The notes: generated by a model not told the origin, from the letters alone. 64,000 nucleotides of DNA from Bacillota bacterium (GCA_023406895.1 JAEXTV010000021.1:124001-188000); one strand, 5' to 3'. Positions 27,709 to 36,613 are shown, counted from the stretch's first letter. Numbers and translations: made by a program.

Positions 27709-28305
27709 TTAAGATAAGCGATTCGGTTCGGCGTCCAGCAGCGCGGCCACCTCACGCAGGTGCTCCTGCGTGTCGATGTCGCGCAGCTGAGACGTATCGA
27801 AGACGGTATGCAGACGCACCATATCGGGATGGCGGCTGATCACCGTTTTGCCGGCCTCGTCGCCGGTTAAGCCGGACAGCTCCGAAAAGAGCGAAGAGGG
27901 AAATATATTGGGGTTGCCGGTGACACCGCCGCTTGAAAGCGACAGTATGGTGCCCGGCTCATAAGCTTTGAGCATGTTTTCGAGCGTTTCTTTTCTCAGC
28001 AGAGGCTGATCGGCCACGCAGAACATGCACACATCGGCTTTTCCAAGCGCGGTAAGCCCCATGCGAATGCTCAGCGACGCGCCCATTTCAGGGCGATCGT
28101 TGATGATGCCTTCAAAGCCGTACCGCCGGCCGATTTCAAGCAGTTCGGTGTTGGCTGCCACGATGATGCGTTTATGAAAATAACGAACGGGCAAATTGGC
28201 TAAGATATACTCGATGATCGGTTTGCCTTCTAAGTATGCGTTTAACTTGCTGCCGCCAAAGCGCGAGCCCGCGCCTGCGGCCAGCAATATACAGCCGGTT
28301 TCCAT
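27709..28305 (-). CDS. MocA-like molybdenum cofactor nucleotidyltransferase
   Basis: A 198-residue nucleotidyltransferase: CILLAAGAGSRFGGSKLNAYLEGKP is the NTP-binding start typical of MocA/MobA/IspD proteins, ADQPLL the metal-binding DxP motif, and SSGGVTGNPNIFPSSL the MocA-like product loop. MocA transfers CMP to molybdopterin to make the cytosine dinucleotide cofactor used by xanthine dehydrogenase-type enzymes. E. coli has the related ygfJ in its cluster. AAAGGA lies upstream of the ATG. It is convergent with ygeX and divergent from sdaAB. Confidence 0.87.
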   Translation of the reverse strand: METGCILLAAGAGSRFGGSKLNAYLEGKPIIEYILANLPVRYFHKRIIVAANTELLEIGRRYGFEGIINDRPEMGASLSIRMGLTALGKADVCMFCVADQPLLRKETLENMLKAYEPGTILSLSSGGVTGNPNIFPSSLFSELSGLTGDEAGKTVISRHPDMVRLHTVFDTSQLRDIDTQEHLREVAALLDAEPNRLS

Positions 28306-28376
28306 CAGCAGAAGTCCTTTGTTTTTTTGTTATTATACCCCGATGTGTTAAGAATAACAAACGGAGGAAAAATATC

Positions 28377-29048
28377 ATGAAGAGCAACTATGGCGTTTTT
28401 GATATTGTCGGGCCGATCATTATCGGGCCTTCAAGTTCGCATACGGCAGGAGCCTGCCGTCTTGCAAACGCCGCAAGGGCCATTTTCAACAAGCCGATTC
28501 AGCGGGCCATTATACACGTCTACGGTTCCTTTGCGGCCACATTATACGGCCACGGCACCGATAAGGCGCTCGTGGGCGGCCTGAACGGTATACTGCCCGA
28601 CGATGAACGGCTCAATTCTGCTTTGGATATTGCCGAACAAACGGGGTTCATATACCGTTTTGTGCTCGAACAGGAAACAGGCACGAATGCAAATCTTGTG
28701 ATGTTCGAGCTGCTTGGCACGCAGGGCGAGGAAATGACCGTCAGCGGCGTGTCGATAGGCGGGGGCAATATCGCTATCACGCGCATCAACCAGACTGATC
28801 TTGAAATCAGCCTCAAATACAATACGCTGATCGTCGATCATTTGGATAAGCCCGGCGCCGTGCTCAGTGTGGCAAAAATTCTGGCTGATGAAAGTATCAA
28901 TATTGCGAGCATGAATATGTACCGACAGGGCAAACACGGGCGCGCCTATATGATCATTGAGACGGACCAGACACTCAAGCCGGATATCGTTAAGCGTATC
29001 AGGAGCCTAATGGACATGTATGTGATATACATTCCTCAGCTCTATTAA
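28377..29048 (+). CDS. sdaAB: L-serine ammonia-lyase, iron-sulfur-dependent, beta subunit
   Basis: A 223-residue protein with the beta-subunit signature DIVGPIIIGPSSSHTAGACRLA and, from about residue 150, an ACT domain (VDHLDKPGAVLSVAKILADE, SMNMYRQGKHGRAYMIIETD). With the alpha subunit it deaminates L-serine to pyruvate and ammonia using a [4Fe-4S] cluster. GGAGG lies about 9 bases before the ATG; a longer frame upstream crosses into the divergent gene and was rejected. Confidence 0.95.
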   Translation: MKSNYGVFDIVGPIIIGPSSSHTAGACRLANAARAIFNKPIQRAIIHVYGSFAATLYGHGTDKALVGGLNGILPDDERLNSALDIAEQTGFIYRFVLEQETGTNANLVMFELLGTQGEEMTVSGVSIGGGNIAITRINQTDLEISLKYNTLIVDHLDKPGAVLSVAKILADESINIASMNMYRQGKHGRAYMIIETDQTLKPDIVKRIRSLMDMYVIYIPQLY

Positions 29049-29058
29049 GGAGCCGCAT

Positions 29059-29964
29059 ATGTATCAGTACCAGTACTCGAGCCAAAGAGATTTAGAAACG
29101 ATCACAAAAAAGTTTTCTCTCGGCATTTCGGATGTCGCCATTCTTCACGAAGCCGAGCGGCAGGAAACAGATAAAGACACTGTTATCGCTCAGATGAAAA
29201 ATACCATGGATGTGATGAAGGTCAATATACAGGCAGGAATCGCATCGGCTGAACCGTCGATAGGCGGGCTGATCGGCCAGAATGCCGCTAAGATGTATCA
29301 ATATACGGTCAGCGGCGAGCCGCTTTGCGGCAGCGTGCTCGGCAGCGCGATCGCCTATGCACTCGCTGTGACGGAGGAAAACGCGCGGATGAAACGCATC
29401 ACCGCCTGCCCGACCGCGGGCGCCTGCGGTGTAGTGCCCGGGTGTTTATTTGCGGTCGGAGAAAAAAGAAACCTCAGCGATGATATTCTGTTAAAGGGTT
29501 TGTTCAACGCATCCGCCATCGGCATCATCATTGCGAATAATGCCACGATCAGCGGCGCGGAAGGCGGGTGTCAGGCGGAAATCGGTGCCGCGTCGGCCAT
29601 GGCCGCCTCCGCACTTGCGGAGATTTCGGGCGGCGGCGTGTCGGCCTGCCTCAATGCGGCCGCTATGGCGCTGAAAAACATTCTCGGTCTCGTCTGCGAC
29701 CCTGTGGCAGGCCTTGTGGAAGTGCCTTGCTCCAAACGCAACGCCATGGGCGTGGCGAATGCGTTTGCATCGGCTGATTTGGCGCTCAGCGGAATCACGA
29801 GTGTGATTCCTTTTGATGAGGTTGTAAAAGCAATGAAGGAAGTTGGCAGGGCGCTGCCGTATGAGCTCAAAGAAACAGCCAAAGGCGGTGTGGCGGCATC
29901 GCCGACGGCAAGGGATATCAAACAAAGAATGCATCAGTGCGCCGCTGACATTTATGACAAATAG
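29059..29964 (+). CDS. sdaAA: L-serine ammonia-lyase, iron-sulfur-dependent, alpha subunit
   Basis: A 301-residue catalytic subunit. Cluster-binding Cys are seen in TACPTAGACGVVPGCLF and NILGLVCDPVAGLVEVPCSKRNAMG, along with SGAEGGCQAEIGAASAMAA. AAGGAG precedes the ATG, 10 bases after sdaAB. Its product, pyruvate, is the same as that of YgeX, which fits a common amino-acid/purine catabolic block. Confidence 0.95.
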   Translation: MYQYQYSSQRDLETITKKFSLGISDVAILHEAERQETDKDTVIAQMKNTMDVMKVNIQAGIASAEPSIGGLIGQNAAKMYQYTVSGEPLCGSVLGSAIAYALAVTEENARMKRITACPTAGACGVVPGCLFAVGEKRNLSDDILLKGLFNASAIGIIIANNATISGAEGGCQAEIGAASAMAASALAEISGGGVSACLNAAAMALKNILGLVCDPVAGLVEVPCSKRNAMGVANAFASADLALSGITSVIPFDEVVKAMKEVGRALPYELKETAKGGVAASPTARDIKQRMHQCAADIYDK

Positions 29965-30062
29965 CGCCCAATTTAAAATGGCATATTCATGCATATTATG
30001 ATATGATATCATTTGCAATCATTTTAAAACATTTGTAAATTCATATTTGGAGGGGGCATGGT

Positions 30063-30704
30063 ATGGATAAAACATTTTTGATGCCTTTTTGGGTACAGCT
30101 GGCAAAAGGAATTACAGGCCATTTTGGTGATAATTGCGAAGTGGTGATTCATGATCTGACGGAAGATGAGGAGCATACTATCGTGTTTATCGAGAACGGT
30201 CACGTTACCGGAAGAAAAGTGGGGGATGGATCGTCACGTATTGTATTTGAAGCACGCAATAAAAAGCCCGAAGAGCTCGAGGACAGAATCAACTATCTCA
30301 CACAGACCGAGGGCGGACGTGTTCTCAAATCGAGCACGATTTATATCAGAGACAACAACGGCAAGGTTGTGGGTATATTCGCAATCAATTATGACATTAC
30401 AAACCTGATGATGGTGGATTACACTTTAAAAAGCCTCATCGCCACAAAAGACGACGAAGAAGAACCCGAGAAGATCACAAAGGGCGTGAACGGGCTGCTT
30501 AGTGAACTCATCGAAGAATCGGTCAAGCTTGTGAACAAGCCGGTGGCGCAGATGAACAGGGAAGACAAAATCAAAGCCATTAAATTTTTGCAGGACAAAG
30601 GTGCATTCCTGATCACAAAATCGGGTGACAAGGTATCGAAATATTTCGGTATATCAAAGTTCACCCTGTACAATTACATCGACGTGAAAGAGAACGGCAA
30701 ATAA
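30063..30704 (+). CDS. YheO/DauR-type transcriptional regulator (PAS-like and HTH domains)
   Basis: A 213-residue protein. The N-terminal YheO-like PAS domain (GDNCEVVIHDLTEDEEHTIV; YIRDNNGKVVGIFAINYDIT) is followed by a linker and a C-terminal helix-turn-helix (KIKAIKFLQDKGAFLITKSGDKVSKYFGISKFTLYNYID spread over about residues 160-205). DauR of this family controls D-arginine catabolism in Pseudomonas. Here the location beside serine dehydratase and the purine operon makes it the best local candidate for sensing a catabolite, by inference. GGAGGGGG lies before the start. Confidence 0.85.
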   Translation: MDKTFLMPFWVQLAKGITGHFGDNCEVVIHDLTEDEEHTIVFIENGHVTGRKVGDGSSRIVFEARNKKPEELEDRINYLTQTEGGRVLKSSTIYIRDNNGKVVGIFAINYDITNLMMVDYTLKSLIATKDDEEEPEKITKGVNGLLSELIEESVKLVNKPVAQMNREDKIKAIKFLQDKGAFLITKSGDKVSKYFGISKFTLYNYIDVKENGK

Positions 30705-31040
30705 ACAGGGATTCGCAATCCATATGTTGCCAAGCAAAGTCTGCAAATTGTGCGATTTGTCAATAGTCTTAAATGGCAAAATCGCTCGCTGCCTCAGTCA
30801 AAATAATTGAAGAAGAAAATGAGGAATGGGTGAATAAATTCCGTATTTCGATCTAAGAAAAACGTCGGCTTTGAATTTTTGCAACATCACGTGGGATTGA
30901 AAAGGATTGCTTAAATGTCGTCGGCGTTAATCTGCTGTTGTTCTCCTTTTTTTAAACAAGCTGCTGTGACAGAATGATGAATTTTTTAATAATTATTTGC
31001 TTCACAAGGCATTTCAGACATGTCCATTCTTTGAATCAAC
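30705..31040. other. intergenic stretch upstream of the xdhABC promoter
   Basis: No gene is supported. Near its start ATGTTGCCA followed by AGCAAAG resembles one arm and part of the other of the 18-base palindrome in front of the molybdenum cofactor operon. Confidence 0.35.
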
Positions 31041-31069
31041 TTGACATTGGTTGAACGGATTGATAAAAT
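31041..31069 (+). promoter_or_regulatory. sigma-A type promoter of the riboswitch-xdhABC-guaD transcript
   Basis: Perfect -35 TTGACA and -10 TAAAAT (5 of 6) are separated by 17 bases. Transcription would begin near 31076, about 55 bases before the riboswitch-like RNA. Confidence 0.72.
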
Positions 31070-31132
31070 TATTATACAATAAAACATATCAAGACTGTTG
31101 ATTGGCGAGTGTCGAGAACGCAGCTTTTGATA

Positions 31133-31203
31133 CTCTTGTATAAGTCCATTAATCGGTATGGACGTCTCTACAGGCGACCGTAAATTGCCCCAGGCTACAA
31201 GAG
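31133..31203 (+). promoter_or_regulatory. variant purine-class riboswitch aptamer
   Basis: A three-way junction can be drawn base by base. P1 is CTCTTGTA/TACAAGAG (8 pairs), P2 is GTCCAT/ATGGAC with loop TAATCGGT, and P3 is GGCGA/TTGCC with loop CCGTAAA. The P3 loop and the J2/3 segment TCTAC match the purine riboswitch consensus, and L2 offers GG to kiss the CC of L3. A C precedes the P1 3' strand, at the place of the guanine-specifying C74. The J3/1 strand is longer than normal (CCAGGC rather than two or three bases), so the pocket may be altered. From memory, rare Firmicutes variants of this class recognise xanthine or 2'-deoxyguanosine. It precedes xanthine dehydrogenase and guanine deaminase genes. 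Purine class is likely; ligand unknown. Confidence 0.82.
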
Positions 31204-31210
31204 ATATATG

Positions 31211-31299
31211 TTGAGAAATTGTGTTGTACACCGGGTAAACCGGAATAACAACTCGGATTCTCAAGATGTGTCTTTTGCGGGTCCGGGGTTTTTGTATTC
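31211..31299 (+). promoter_or_regulatory. possible expression platform: competing hairpins ending in a terminator
   Basis: An interrupted long hairpin joins TTGAGAA to TTCTCAA (about 31211-31264, with inner GTTGT/ACAAC and CCGG/CCGG). Its 3' half overlaps a second stem, CTCGGATTC pairing with GGGTCCGGGG, that ends in TTTTTG. The two cannot form together, as expected of an antiterminator/terminator pair. The TTGTA near 31224 could also pair with the TACAA of P1. The terminator stem has G-T pairs and a bulge, so this is a hypothesis. Confidence 0.45.
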
Positions 31300-31558
31300 A
31301 AAACGTTCTTTTAGGCAGCGCGATCGATAGTACCCGCATAAAAGAGCGGATGAAGATGACGACATGGCGTTGCAGAAAAAAGACGAATCCGCGTTTAAAA
31401 GATGACAGATGGCTTGCTATGAAATGCAGCCTTGCCAGTCTAACCAGTCCAAAGCATAATGCAAAGAAAAGCATGTCAGTCAGAGGTTTCAAGTTCGAAA
31501 GTATTTGGTCAGACATAGATGAAAATGTTTAAGACAAAGCGATAAGGAGGAATGCGTT

Positions 31559-33871
31559 GTGAGTCAGGTAGGAAAAAGTGTCACACGAGTGGATGCGCTC
31601 GATAAAGCGACCGGCCGCGCCAAGTACACTGACGATCTGTGCGACAAGAGCGCGCTGATTACGGTTGTTGTCCGGTCCACCATTGCACACGGGTATGTCA
31701 AGTCCATCGACGTGTCCGAGGCGGAAAAGGTGCCCGGCGTCGTAAAGATATTCACGTGCTTTGACGTGCCGGATATCCAGTTCCCCACGGCAGGGCATCC
31801 GTGGTCCACAGATCCCGGGCATCAGGACGTGGCCGACAGGCTGCTTCTCAACCGCCACGTGCGCTATTACGGCGACGATGTGGCTGCGGTGGTGGCCGAG
31901 AATGAGGTGGCCGCAGCGCAGGCAGCCCGTGCTGTGAAGGTAGAATACGAGGAACTGCCCTTTGTGCTGGATCCGCAGGAGGCGATGAAGGAGAGCGCGC
32001 CGCAGCTGCACGACGAATTCCCGGGCAATGTCCTCAAACACACAGCCATTAACATCGGCAGCTATGACGAAGCCATCAAGGAACCGGGGCTCATCTGTGT
32101 GGACAAATGGTACGACACGCAGGTGGTGCAGCACTGCCATATCGAAAACTTTATTGCGTATGCATACGGCGAGGGCGACAGAATCGTTGTTGTGGCATCC
32201 ACGCAGATTCCGCACATCGTTCGCCGCACGGTGGGGCAGGCGCTCGGCATCCCATGGGGCAAGGTTCGCATCGTCAAGCCTTACATAGGAGGCGGCTTTG
32301 GCAACAAGCAGGATACGCTGTACGAACCGCTCGTGGCGTATATTTCGCAGCAGCTGGGCGGACGGCTCGTGAAGATCGATGTGCCCCGGGAGGACACGTT
32401 CGTCAGCAACCGTACACGCCATGCCATCCGCTCGCACATTGTATCGTGGGTGCGGCCGGACGGCACATATGTGGCGCGCAAGCTCGAGGCTTTTTCGGAT
32501 CAGGGCGCGTACGCGTCACACGGGCATGCGATTGTGGCCAAGGGTATGGGCGCGTTTCCGCAGATGTACCCCTGTCCCAACGTGCAGTGCGACGCTTATA
32601 CGGTCTATACGAATAAATCCGCGGCCGGGGCGATGCGCGGCTATGGCATACCGCAGGCCATGTTCGCCGTGGAGAGCCATACGGATGATGTGTGCAAGGC
32701 GCTTGGAATGGACCCCGAGGTTTTCCGACGCAAAAACCTGATGCCGCAGGGCTACAAGGACAACTTTTCGAAGAACGAGAATTACTATGATACCTACAAC
32801 CAGTGTCTCGACAAGGCCATGGCGTACATGGATTATCATAAAAAAATAGAGGAATACAAGAACCAGACCGGCCCCATTCGCCGCGGCCTCGGCATATCCT
32901 GCTTCTGGTACAACACGGCGGTTTGGCCCATTGCGCTCGAACATTCCTCCTGCCGCATGGTGATGAATGAGGATGGTTCAATACAGCTGCAAGTGGGTGA
33001 AACGGAGATCGGTCAGGGGGCTGATACGGTGTTCGCGCAGATGGCGGCAGATGTGGTGGGTCTTAAGGATGTCAGCGATGTTCACGTTGTATCCTGCCAG
33101 GACACGGACGTTTCCCCGTATGGTCTCGGGGCATATGCCTCGCGTCAAACTTATGTGTGCAGCTTTTCCATTACACAGACAGGCCGAATACTCAAGGAGA
33201 AGATATTAAAGCATGCGAGTGAGCTGACCCGCATGACGGAATCCAATCTGGATATAATCGACAGCAATATCGTCCGAAAAACGGACGGGCGGATACTGAT
33301 GTCACTGGCTGAATTGGCGACTGAGGTGATCTACAGCATGAACAAGAGCGACCATATCACCGCCGAGTCCAGCTACCATATCACCAACAACGCGTATTCA
33401 TTTGGCTGCTGCATTGCCGAGGTGGAGGTGGATATCCCGCTGTGCAAGGCGACACTTAAAAAAATCGTCAACGTGCACGACTGCGGCACGCTGATCAACC
33501 CGGCATTGGCCGAGGCGCAGGTGCACGGCGGCATGTCGATGGGTATCGGCTATGGCCTCTCCGAGCAGCTGCTGTTTGACCCCAAAACAGGCAAGCCGCT
33601 CAACAACAATCTGCTGGACTACAAACTGTCCACAATGCTCGACCACCCGCACCTGGAGGCGCAGTTCGTGGAAAATCCGGAACCCACCAGCCCGTTTGGC
33701 ACCAAGGCGCTGGGCGAGCCGCCGGCCACACCCGTTGCGCCCGCGATACGAAACGCGATTTTGAACGCTACCGGCGTTGCGGTCGACAAGCTGCCGCTGA
33801 ACCCGCATATATTGTTCCAGCGGTTTACCGAGGAAGGCCTCATTGAGGATCCCTCAAAAGAGGAGGAATAG
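31559..33871 (+). CDS. xdhA: xanthine dehydrogenase, molybdenum-binding subunit
   Basis: A 770-residue subunit that hydroxylates hypoxanthine or xanthine. SVTRVDALDKATGRAKYTDD is the usual start; then IGGGFGNKQDTLYEP (molybdopterin loop, about residue 243), AAGAMRGYGIPQ, GETEIGQGADTVFAQ and the catalytic Glu in KALGEPPATPVAPAI near residue 720. Starts with GTG, 8 bases after AAGGAGG; the ATG nearby is out of frame. The leader of nearly 500 bases carries the riboswitch-like RNA. First gene of a tight xdhA-xdhB-xdhC-guaD operon. Related uses (other aromatic heterocycles) cannot be excluded, but guaD next door supports purines. Confidence 0.9.
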   Translation: MSQVGKSVTRVDALDKATGRAKYTDDLCDKSALITVVVRSTIAHGYVKSIDVSEAEKVPGVVKIFTCFDVPDIQFPTAGHPWSTDPGHQDVADRLLLNRHVRYYGDDVAAVVAENEVAAAQAARAVKVEYEELPFVLDPQEAMKESAPQLHDEFPGNVLKHTAINIGSYDEAIKEPGLICVDKWYDTQVVQHCHIENFIAYAYGEGDRIVVVASTQIPHIVRRTVGQALGIPWGKVRIVKPYIGGGFGNKQDTLYEPLVAYISQQLGGRLVKIDVPREDTFVSNRTRHAIRSHIVSWVRPDGTYVARKLEAFSDQGAYASHGHAIVAKGMGAFPQMYPCPNVQCDAYTVYTNKSAAGAMRGYGIPQAMFAVESHTDDVCKALGMDPEVFRRKNLMPQGYKDNFSKNENYYDTYNQCLDKAMAYMDYHKKIEEYKNQTGPIRRGLGISCFWYNTAVWPIALEHSSCRMVMNEDGSIQLQVGETEIGQGADTVFAQMAADVVGLKDVSDVHVVSCQDTDVSPYGLGAYASRQTYVCSFSITQTGRILKEKILKHASELTRMTESNLDIIDSNIVRKTDGRILMSLAELATEVIYSMNKSDHITAESSYHITNNAYSFGCCIAEVEVDIPLCKATLKKIVNVHDCGTLINPALAEAQVHGGMSMGIGYGLSEQLLFDPKTGKPLNNNLLDYKLSTMLDHPHLEAQFVENPEPTSPFGTKALGEPPATPVAPAIRNAILNATGVAVDKLPLNPHILFQRFTEEGLIEDPSKEEE

Positions 33872-33877
33872 ACGCTT

Positions 33878-34762
33878 ATGTTTGATATGAAGGAATTGTA
33901 CGAAGCGCAGAGTGTGGCGGATGCCGTACGTCTGCGCGTAGAGCACCCGGATGCCCATGTGATTGCGGGCGGTTCCGATGTGCTGATACAGATGCGCGAG
34001 GGCAAACGCGCGGGCGTTGAACTGATCTCCATCTTTATGATTGACGAGCTGCGCGGCGTCTCCCTCGATGAAGACGATGCGATTCGCATCGGTTCGCTCA
34101 CCAGCTTTTCGCACATCACCAAAGACCCGATCATACAGAAATACTTCAATGTGATTGGTGAAGCGGTGGATCAGGTGGGCGGCCCTCAGATTCGTAACAT
34201 TGCGACCATCGGCGGCAACACCTGCAACGGCGTAACCTCGGCGGACTCCGCGTCCACGCTGCACGCGTGGGACGCTATCGTTGAGTTGACCGGGCCGGAA
34301 GGCGTTCGGCGCATGTCCATCAAGGAGTTTTACATCAAGGCGGGCACGGTGGACATCCGACCGGGCGAGATACAGACTGCGCTCATTATACCGAAAGAAA
34401 GCTATGCGGATACGTACGGCAGCTATAACAAATACGCCATGAGAGGCGCGATGGATATAGCGACACTGGGGTGCTCCGTCAATGTCCGGTTGTCGCCGGA
34501 TAAAAATACGTTCGAGCGTGTGCGTATCGCCTACGGCGTGGCAGGGCCTGTGCCTATGCGCGCGCCGTCTGCGGAGGCCGCAGCGAACGGGAAACCTGTG
34601 TCTGAGGACACAATGAAGGCGTTCGGCAAAGCGGTATTGCAGGATATTAATCCGCGTGATTCGTGGCGCGCATCCAAGGCGCTGCGCCAGCAGATCGCCG
34701 TGGAACTGGCGAAACGCGCGCTCGCCGAATCGGTAAAACGCTGTGGAGGTGAGCTATTATGA
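33878..34762 (+). CDS. xdhB: xanthine dehydrogenase, FAD-binding subunit
   Basis: A 294-residue FAD subunit of the molybdopterin dehydrogenase family: VIAGGSDVLIQMREGKRAG (FAD pyrophosphate loop), IGSLTSFSHITKDPII, and RNIATIGGNTCNGVTSADSA (second FAD contact), then a CO dehydrogenase flavoprotein C-terminal domain. It passes electrons from the Fe-S subunit to NAD+ or a carrier. GAGGAGGAAT precedes the ATG, 6 bases after xdhA. It is the only stand-alone FAD subunit in the window and could also serve the fused selenium-dependent enzyme. Confidence 0.92.
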   Translation: MFDMKELYEAQSVADAVRLRVEHPDAHVIAGGSDVLIQMREGKRAGVELISIFMIDELRGVSLDEDDAIRIGSLTSFSHITKDPIIQKYFNVIGEAVDQVGGPQIRNIATIGGNTCNGVTSADSASTLHAWDAIVELTGPEGVRRMSIKEFYIKAGTVDIRPGEIQTALIIPKESYADTYGSYNKYAMRGAMDIATLGCSVNVRLSPDKNTFERVRIAYGVAGPVPMRAPSAEAAANGKPVSEDTMKAFGKAVLQDINPRDSWRASKALRQQIAVELAKRALAESVKRCGGELL

Positions 34763-35259
34763 AAGATCAGTTTCGGATGATAGAATTCAATCTCAACGGC
34801 AAGGATGTGGCCGTCATGGCGGATGCCCGCGCGTCGCTCACGGATTTGCTGCGCAACGATTTTCGCATGACCTCTGTCAAAAAGGGCTGCGAGGTAGGTG
34901 AGTGCGGCGCGTGCAACGTGATCATTGACGGCGAGTGCTACAACTCATGCATCTATCTTGCGGTGTGGGCGCGCGGCAAAAAGATACGCACGCTCGAAAG
35001 CCTGCTCGGCCCGAACGGCGAGCTCTCTGACATCCAACAGGCGTTTATTGACGAATCTGCCGTGCAATGCGGCTTTTGCACACCCGGCTTCATTATGTCT
35101 GCCATCGAGATTCTCGAAAGCGGCAAAGAGTACACCGACGACGAACTGCGTAAACTGATGAGCGGGCATCTTTGCCGCTGCACCGGCTATGAAAACATAT
35201 TACGTGCCGTGAAGAAAACGATGTACAAACGCCTTGGCAAGGAAATGCCGGCTGAATAG
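34759..35259 (+). CDS. xdhC: xanthine dehydrogenase, [2Fe-2S] subunit
   Basis: A 166-residue subunit with two [2Fe-2S] motifs: GCEVGECGACNVIIDGECYNSC in the plant-ferredoxin-type N-terminal half and CGFCTPGF with CRCTGYENI in the helical half. It relays electrons from molybdenum to FAD. Overlaps the xdhB stop by 4 bases, and GGAGGTGAG precedes the ATG. Not to be confused with the XdhC/CoxI maturation factor encoded near 11 kb. Confidence 0.93.
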   Translation: MKDQFRMIEFNLNGKDVAVMADARASLTDLLRNDFRMTSVKKGCEVGECGACNVIIDGECYNSCIYLAVWARGKKIRTLESLLGPNGELSDIQQAFIDESAVQCGFCTPGFIMSAIEILESGKEYTDDELRKLMSGHLCRCTGYENILRAVKKTMYKRLGKEMPAE

Positions 35260-35284
35260 TATTGGTTTTCTAAAAAACGATGAT

Positions 35285-35308
35285 CCGCGTCCGGCTGGCC
35301 GGACGCGG
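35285..35308 (+). promoter_or_regulatory. GC-rich intercistronic hairpin between xdhC and guaD
   Basis: Perfect ten-base stem CCGCGTCCGG/CCGGACGCGG with a CTGG loop, 26 bases after the xdhC stop and about 30 before guaD. No T run follows, so it is more likely an mRNA-stability or processing element than a terminator. Confidence 0.55.
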
Positions 35309-35338
35309 TTACATCAAACGGCGGAAGGTGATTATAAA

Positions 35339-36613
35339 GTGTCAACAGACAATTTGCTTATTCTTAAAGGGAATATCATATACACACAAACGCAGCAGGA
35401 ACTGGCAGCAGTGGAAAGCGGCTATATTGTCAGCGAAAACGGTATCGTGACGGGTGTATTTTCTCAACTGCCTGAAAAATACCGGAATGCCGCAGTAACA
35501 GACTGCGGCGGCAAGGTGATAATACCAGGCTTGGTGGATTTGCACGTGCACGCGCCGCAGTTCGCCGTGCGCGGCATGGGCATGGATTTGGAGCTCATTC
35601 CATGGCTTAACAAATACGCTTTTCCGGAAGAAGCGAAGTATGCCGATTCCGAATACGCGGCAGCCGCTTACAGCGCTTTTTGTGCTGCCTTAAAATCCGG
35701 TGTCACCACGCGCGCGTCCGTCTATGCGACGGTGCACGCTTCAGCGACGGATATGCTGATGCGGATGCTTGAAGATTCGGGCCTTGCCACATATGTCGGC
35801 AAGGTCAATATGGACCGCAACTGCGCGGCCGCGCTGGCAGAGACGACTCAATCGTCTGTCGATGATACGGAAGAATGGATTCGGCATTCTCAGCGCGAAT
35901 ACAAGAACACAAAGCCTGTCATCACGCCCCGTTTTGTGCCCACCTGCACGCCGGAATTGATGGCACAGCTGGGTGAACTGGCGGAGCGCTTTTCAGTTCC
36001 GGTTCAGTCGCACCTGTCGGAGAATCTGTATGAGATCAGCTGGGTGAAGATGCTTCATCCGGAGGATGAGACCTATGCCCACGTGTACAGGCGCTACGGT
36101 CTGTTTGGGCAGATGCCAACCATTATGGCGCACTGCGTGCACCTGTCTGACAGCGAGATGGATTTCATCCGCGACAGCGGCGTAACTGTGGCGCATTGTC
36201 CGCAGTCCAACATCAATCTGTGCAGCGGCATCGCGCCGGTGCGCCGCATGCTGGAAAAGGGGCTGCACATCGGGCTGGGCACCGACGTCGCGGGCGGGTT
36301 TTCGATATCCATGTTTCGTGCGCTATCCGATGCGATACAGGCTTCCAAGCTGTACTCGGTATTCGTCGATAAGGACGCCGCGCCGTTGTCACTGGCGGAA
36401 GCGTTCTACATGGCCACCAAGGGCGGCGGAAGCTTTTTCGGAAAAGTGGGCAGCTTTGAGCCGGGCTATGAGCTGGATGCCGTGGTGATTGACGACAGGG
36501 GTATCAATAGTCTCAATCCGCTCACATTAGAGCAGCGTCTGGAGCGGATTGTACATCTTTCTGAAAACAAAGATATCGTAAAAAAATATGTGAAGGGCAA
36601 GCTGATTCAATAA
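35339..36613 (+). CDS. guaD: guanine deaminase
   Basis: A 424-residue amidohydrolase: PGLVDLHVHAPQFAVRGMGM (HxH and the guanine deaminase HAPQ), QSHLSENLYEISWV, AHCVHLSDSEMD, HCPQSNINLCSG and LGTDVAGGFSISMF (metal Asp) match GuaD closely. Converts guanine to xanthine, the substrate of the preceding dehydrogenase. GTG start preceded by GGAAGGTG; upstream in-frame codons would run into xdhC and the hairpin. Last gene of the operon. Confidence 0.93.
   Translation: MSTDNLLILKGNIIYTQTQQELAAVESGYIVSENGIVTGVFSQLPEKYRNAAVTDCGGKVIIPGLVDLHVHAPQFAVRGMGMDLELIPWLNKYAFPEEAKYADSEYAAAAYSAFCAALKSGVTTRASVYATVHASATDMLMRMLEDSGLATYVGKVNMDRNCAAALAETTQSSVDDTEEWIRHSQREYKNTKPVITPRFVPTCTPELMAQLGELAERFSVPVQSHLSENLYEISWVKMLHPEDETYAHVYRRYGLFGQMPTIMAHCVHLSDSEMDFIRDSGVTVAHCPQSNINLCSGIAPVRRMLEKGLHIGLGTDVAGGFSISMFRALSDAIQASKLYSVFVDKDAAPLSLAEAFYMATKGGGSFFGKVGSFEPGYELDAVVIDDRGINSLNPLTLEQRLERIVHLSENKDIVKKYVKGKLIQ

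Noticed and set aside
31266..31532. Possible 88-codon gene in the xdhA leader
   Set aside because: It begins inside the proposed terminator region, has no ribosome binding site, and its composition looks random. A leader RNA explains the region better.
31529..32437. Open frame of 302 codons on the minus strand opposite xdhA
   Set aside because: Shadow of xdhA, with no recognisable domain.
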